The position numbers and the translations under genes are program-made. Source: Chloroflexota bacterium (GTDB taxonomy: Bacteria; Chloroflexota; Anaerolineae; J102). Taken from it: DNA of 19,012 nucleotides. Below the pieces are notes generated by a model. It saw only the letters and a list, made by a program, of their open reading frames with translations. It made no database searches and was not told where the DNA came from. Location: contig JAJRXO010000188.1 in assembly GCA_024276255.1 (NCBI GenBank), positions 1 to 19,012 on the forward strand, given 5' to 3'. Shown here piece after piece: positions 16,791-19,012 of the stretch; the stretch's first letter is position 1; each line of letters starts with the position of its first letter.

Positions 16791-16943
16791 AAGAGCAGGC
16801 TGCGGCCCTGTTTGCGCGCGGTTGCCAAAACGTGTTTAATACACTTCCGCGAGCGAAAACCGACTCATAACTCATACTGTCGATATGAACAACGCTGACC
16901 TGAAAAATAGGTAGACAAGGCCCATCTGCCCACCTGACTTACT

Positions 16944-17633
16944 ATGTCTCACACCATTCTCATCGTTGACGACGCCCCCAACATCCGCACCCTGATCAGC
17001 AGCTATCTGCAGCAGGAGGGATTCCGCACCCTGACCGCGGCCAATGGTCGACAGGCCATGCAGATAGCAATGGAGGACCCCCCCGATCTCATCCTGCTGG
17101 ACATCATGATGCCGGAGATGGGAGGCTATGAATTTATGCGCACCTATGGCGCAGAGCACGACACCCCCATCATCATGCTCACGGCCCGCATCGAGGAAAC
17201 AGACAAGGTGCTGGGGCTGGAGCTGGGTGCTGATGATTATGTAACCAAACCTTTTTCCATGCGCGAGCTCACCGCCCGCATCAGGGCCGTGCTGCGTCGG
17301 GTGGAAAAAAGCCGGCATAACCACAGCCAGGTGCTGGAACATGGCCCCTTGATCCTCGACCGCGGGGCCCGCGTGGCCAGCATCGCCGGCAAGCGCGTGG
17401 ACCTCACCCCCACCGAATTTGGCCTGCTCGAAGCGCTCATGCTGCACGCTGGCCAGGCGCTCAGCCGCCTGGAGCTGCTGGAACACATCCAGGGTAACCG
17501 CTACGAAGGTTATGAGCGGACCATTGATGTGCACATTCGCAATCTGCGCGCCAAGATCGAACCTGATCCCCGCCACCCTCGTTTTATCGAAACCGTGTAT
17601 GGGGTGGGCTACCGTCTCGCCGCTCCCGAATGA
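16944..17633 (+). CDS. OmpR/PhoB-family response regulator
   Basis: The 229-residue product has an N-terminal receiver domain (about 1-118) and a C-terminal winged-helix DNA-binding domain (about 132-227). Receiver positions are complete: acidic pair Asp9-Asp10 in LIVDDAPN, phospho-acceptor Asp53 in LILLDIMMPEMGG, switch Thr80 in IIMLTAR and Lys102 in DDYVTKPF. The winged helix ends with TIDVHIRNLRAKIEPDPRHPRFIETVYGVGYRL, typical of the family. It should bind DNA as a dimer when phosphorylated by the kinase encoded immediately downstream, whose start overlaps its stop in ATGA. No ribosome site is visible before the ATG, which fits either a leaderless-like start or weak initiation. It is divergent from the methyltransferase gene and could regulate it through the shared gap. 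Confidence 0.94.
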   Translation: MSHTILIVDDAPNIRTLISSYLQQEGFRTLTAANGRQAMQIAMEDPPDLILLDIMMPEMGGYEFMRTYGAEHDTPIIMLTARIEETDKVLGLELGADDYVTKPFSMRELTARIRAVLRRVEKSRHNHSQVLEHGPLILDRGARVASIAGKRVDLTPTEFGLLEALMLHAGQALSRLELLEHIQGNRYEGYERTIDVHIRNLRAKIEPDPRHPRFIETVYGVGYRLAAPE

Positions 17634-18997
17634 CCCCTATGCGCTCCCTCACCCTTAAACTGACACTGGCCTTTCTGCTAGTCGCCCTGCTGGGCGCCAT
17701 GCTGGTGGCAGGCTTCGTCTCAGCCCGCCTGCAGGCCGAGTTCAATCGCTTTGTGCTCAATCGCATTCAAAACGATTTCATCACCACGCTGGCTGATTAT
17801 TACGAGAGCAATCAGAGCTGGAATAACATTGCCAACGTGGTGGCGCACAATTTGCGTATCAAACGCCGCCTGCCTGGCGGTGCTCCCAATCCCTTTGTGC
17901 TGGCCGATGCCCGGGGTGAAGTGATCATCGGGGATCCGCGGCATCCGGTCGGCAGTCAACTCAACCGGGTCGAGCGGGGACGCAGTGTACCGGTGAGCGT
18001 GAACGACAAGGTGGTCGGACGAGTGCTGTTCACCGATGGAGCCTGGATGTTGCGCCTGCCGCAGTCACTGGAAGCGCAGTTCCTGGCCCAGATGCGGCGG
18101 GCGACGATCCTGGGCGCTCTGGGCGCCACACTCATCGCCCTGGTTTTCGGCGCTTTCCTTGCCTATACAATAACCCGACCGGTGCGCGAACTCAAGACCG
18201 GCACGGAGATGATCGCCCGGGGGCGATTGGGCTATCAGGTGGATGTACGAAGCAAGGACGAGATCGGAAATCTGGCCGAGTCGTTTAATCAAATGAGCAT
18301 TGAGCTGGCCCATGCCAGCAAAATGCGCCGGCAAATGACCGCCGACATTGCCCACGACCTGCGCACGCCCCTCAGTGTGATCCTGGGCTATGCCGAAGCC
18401 CTGCACGATGGCAAATTGCAGGGCACGCCCGATATCTACGGCATCCTGCACAGCGAGGCCCTGCATCTGCAACATCTGATCGATGATCTGCGCACGCTGT
18501 CGCTGGCCGACGCCGGAGAACTCAGCCTGGACATTCGCCCCACCGATGTATCTGCACTGCTGCAACGCGTGGCCGCGGCCTATCGACCGGCCGCCGCCGA
18601 AAAATCCATCAACATCCAGGTGGAGACCGCGCCGGTGTTGCCTGCCGTCCGCATGGATGCCGAACGCATGATGCAGGTGCTGGGGAATCTCGTCAGCAAC
18701 GCCTTGCGACATACACCGGCCGGTGGAATGATCCGCCTTATTGCCACCACCGATGCCCAATCACTGCGTTTGCGAGTGCAGGATACCGGCACCGGCATTC
18801 CTCCGGAAGCCCTGCCCTTTGTGTTCGCCCGTTTTTACCGCGTGGATCTCAGCCGACGCGTCGATGAGGGCGAATCAGGCCTGGGCCTTGCCATAGCCAA
18901 ATCGCTGGTGGAATTGCAACAAGGCAGCATCTCAGTCAGCAGCGAGCTGGGCAAGGGCACGGTTTTCGAAATTCAACTGCCCCTGGACTCTGCCTGA
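17630..18997 (+). CDS. Membrane sensor histidine kinase with HAMP domain (BaeS-like)
   Basis: The 455-residue product has the classical layout: a first membrane helix (about 12-30), an extracytoplasmic sensor region of about 125 residues (31-157), a second helix (about 158-180), a HAMP linker (about 181-233), the phospho-acceptor His242 in DIAHDLRTPLSVILGY, the N-box GNLVSNALRHTP (352-363), DTGTGIPPEALPFVF (385-399) and GESGLGLAIAKSLVE (414-428). It is the partner of the response regulator just upstream, with ATGA overlap. A second in-frame ATG at 17639 would remove only three residues. The signal is unknown, as the sensor region shows no recognised fold by eye. The gene ends 15 bases before the window edge. 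Confidence 0.93.
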   Translation: MTPMRSLTLKLTLAFLLVALLGAMLVAGFVSARLQAEFNRFVLNRIQNDFITTLADYYESNQSWNNIANVVAHNLRIKRRLPGGAPNPFVLADARGEVIIGDPRHPVGSQLNRVERGRSVPVSVNDKVVGRVLFTDGAWMLRLPQSLEAQFLAQMRRATILGALGATLIALVFGAFLAYTITRPVRELKTGTEMIARGRLGYQVDVRSKDEIGNLAESFNQMSIELAHASKMRRQMTADIAHDLRTPLSVILGYAEALHDGKLQGTPDIYGILHSEALHLQHLIDDLRTLSLADAGELSLDIRPTDVSALLQRVAAAYRPAAAEKSINIQVETAPVLPAVRMDAERMMQVLGNLVSNALRHTPAGGMIRLIATTDAQSLRLRVQDTGTGIPPEALPFVFARFYRVDLSRRVDEGESGLGLAIAKSLVELQQGSISVSSELGKGTVFEIQLPLDSA

Positions 18998-19012
18998 GCG
19001 GCCACGCGCCCC

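Noticed and set aside
16885..16914. Nine-codon frame (MNNADLKNR) in the leader of the response regulator
   Set aside because: No ribosome site, no repeated regulatory codons and no following terminator hairpin; such short frames occur by chance.

Overview
The window looks like part of a bacterial chromosome, moderately GC-rich, with compact operons and no rRNA, tRNA, insertion sequence or CRISPR array that I can see. The gene content suggests a member of the Chloroflexota (Anaerolineae/Caldilineae-like). It has a stand-alone biotin carrier next to a methylmalonyl-CoA mutase that lacks its B12 domain, an AapJQMP-type amino-acid transporter, and a histidine kinase with a membrane-embedded seven-helix-type N-terminus. 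This assignment is an inference from gene style, not from a marker gene.

Region 1 (1-5681, + strand) is a dense operon. It begins with the end of a biotin carboxyl carrier protein and the catalytic subunit of methylmalonyl-CoA mutase. A PaaI-type hotdog thioesterase, methylmalonyl-CoA epimerase, an unrecognised membrane-anchored TPR protein, tsaD (tRNA t6A synthesis) and a small cupin follow. Carrier, mutase and epimerase fit the propionyl-CoA to succinyl-CoA route. The last four genes are joined by three ATGA overlaps. tsaD carries an in-frame TAA at codon 123 while the frame and motifs on both sides are intact. This is the most striking anomaly in the window.

Region 2 (5682-10548, + strand) is a general L-amino-acid ABC transporter in the order binding lipoprotein, permease, permease, ATPase (aapJ-aapQ-aapM-aapP). 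A strong intrinsic terminator-like hairpin begins about 12 bases after a consensus -10 box and ends just before the aapJ ribosome binding site, which suggests attenuation of the operon. Two further hairpins separate aapJ from aapQ, and one follows aapP. An M42-family metallopeptidase (10549-11598) comes next, so peptide or amino-acid uptake and use are clustered.

Region 3 (11620-16646, - strand) reads in the order SAM-dependent methyltransferase, GH3-like acyl-adenylating enzyme, large membrane histidine kinase with GAF and PAS domains. The GH3-like and kinase genes are 16 bases apart. No obvious response regulator lies in this run.

Region 4 (16944-18997, + strand) is a divergently transcribed OmpR/PhoB-type response regulator overlapped by a membrane histidine kinase, a classical two-component pair. 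The 16647-16943 gap between regions 3 and 4 holds candidate divergent promoters and a perfect 11-base palindrome inside the minus-strand promoter spacer.

The genes are mostly recognisable families. The points worth following up are the broken tsaD, the aap leader, and the methyltransferase/GH3/kinase cluster, which could make and sense a small molecule.
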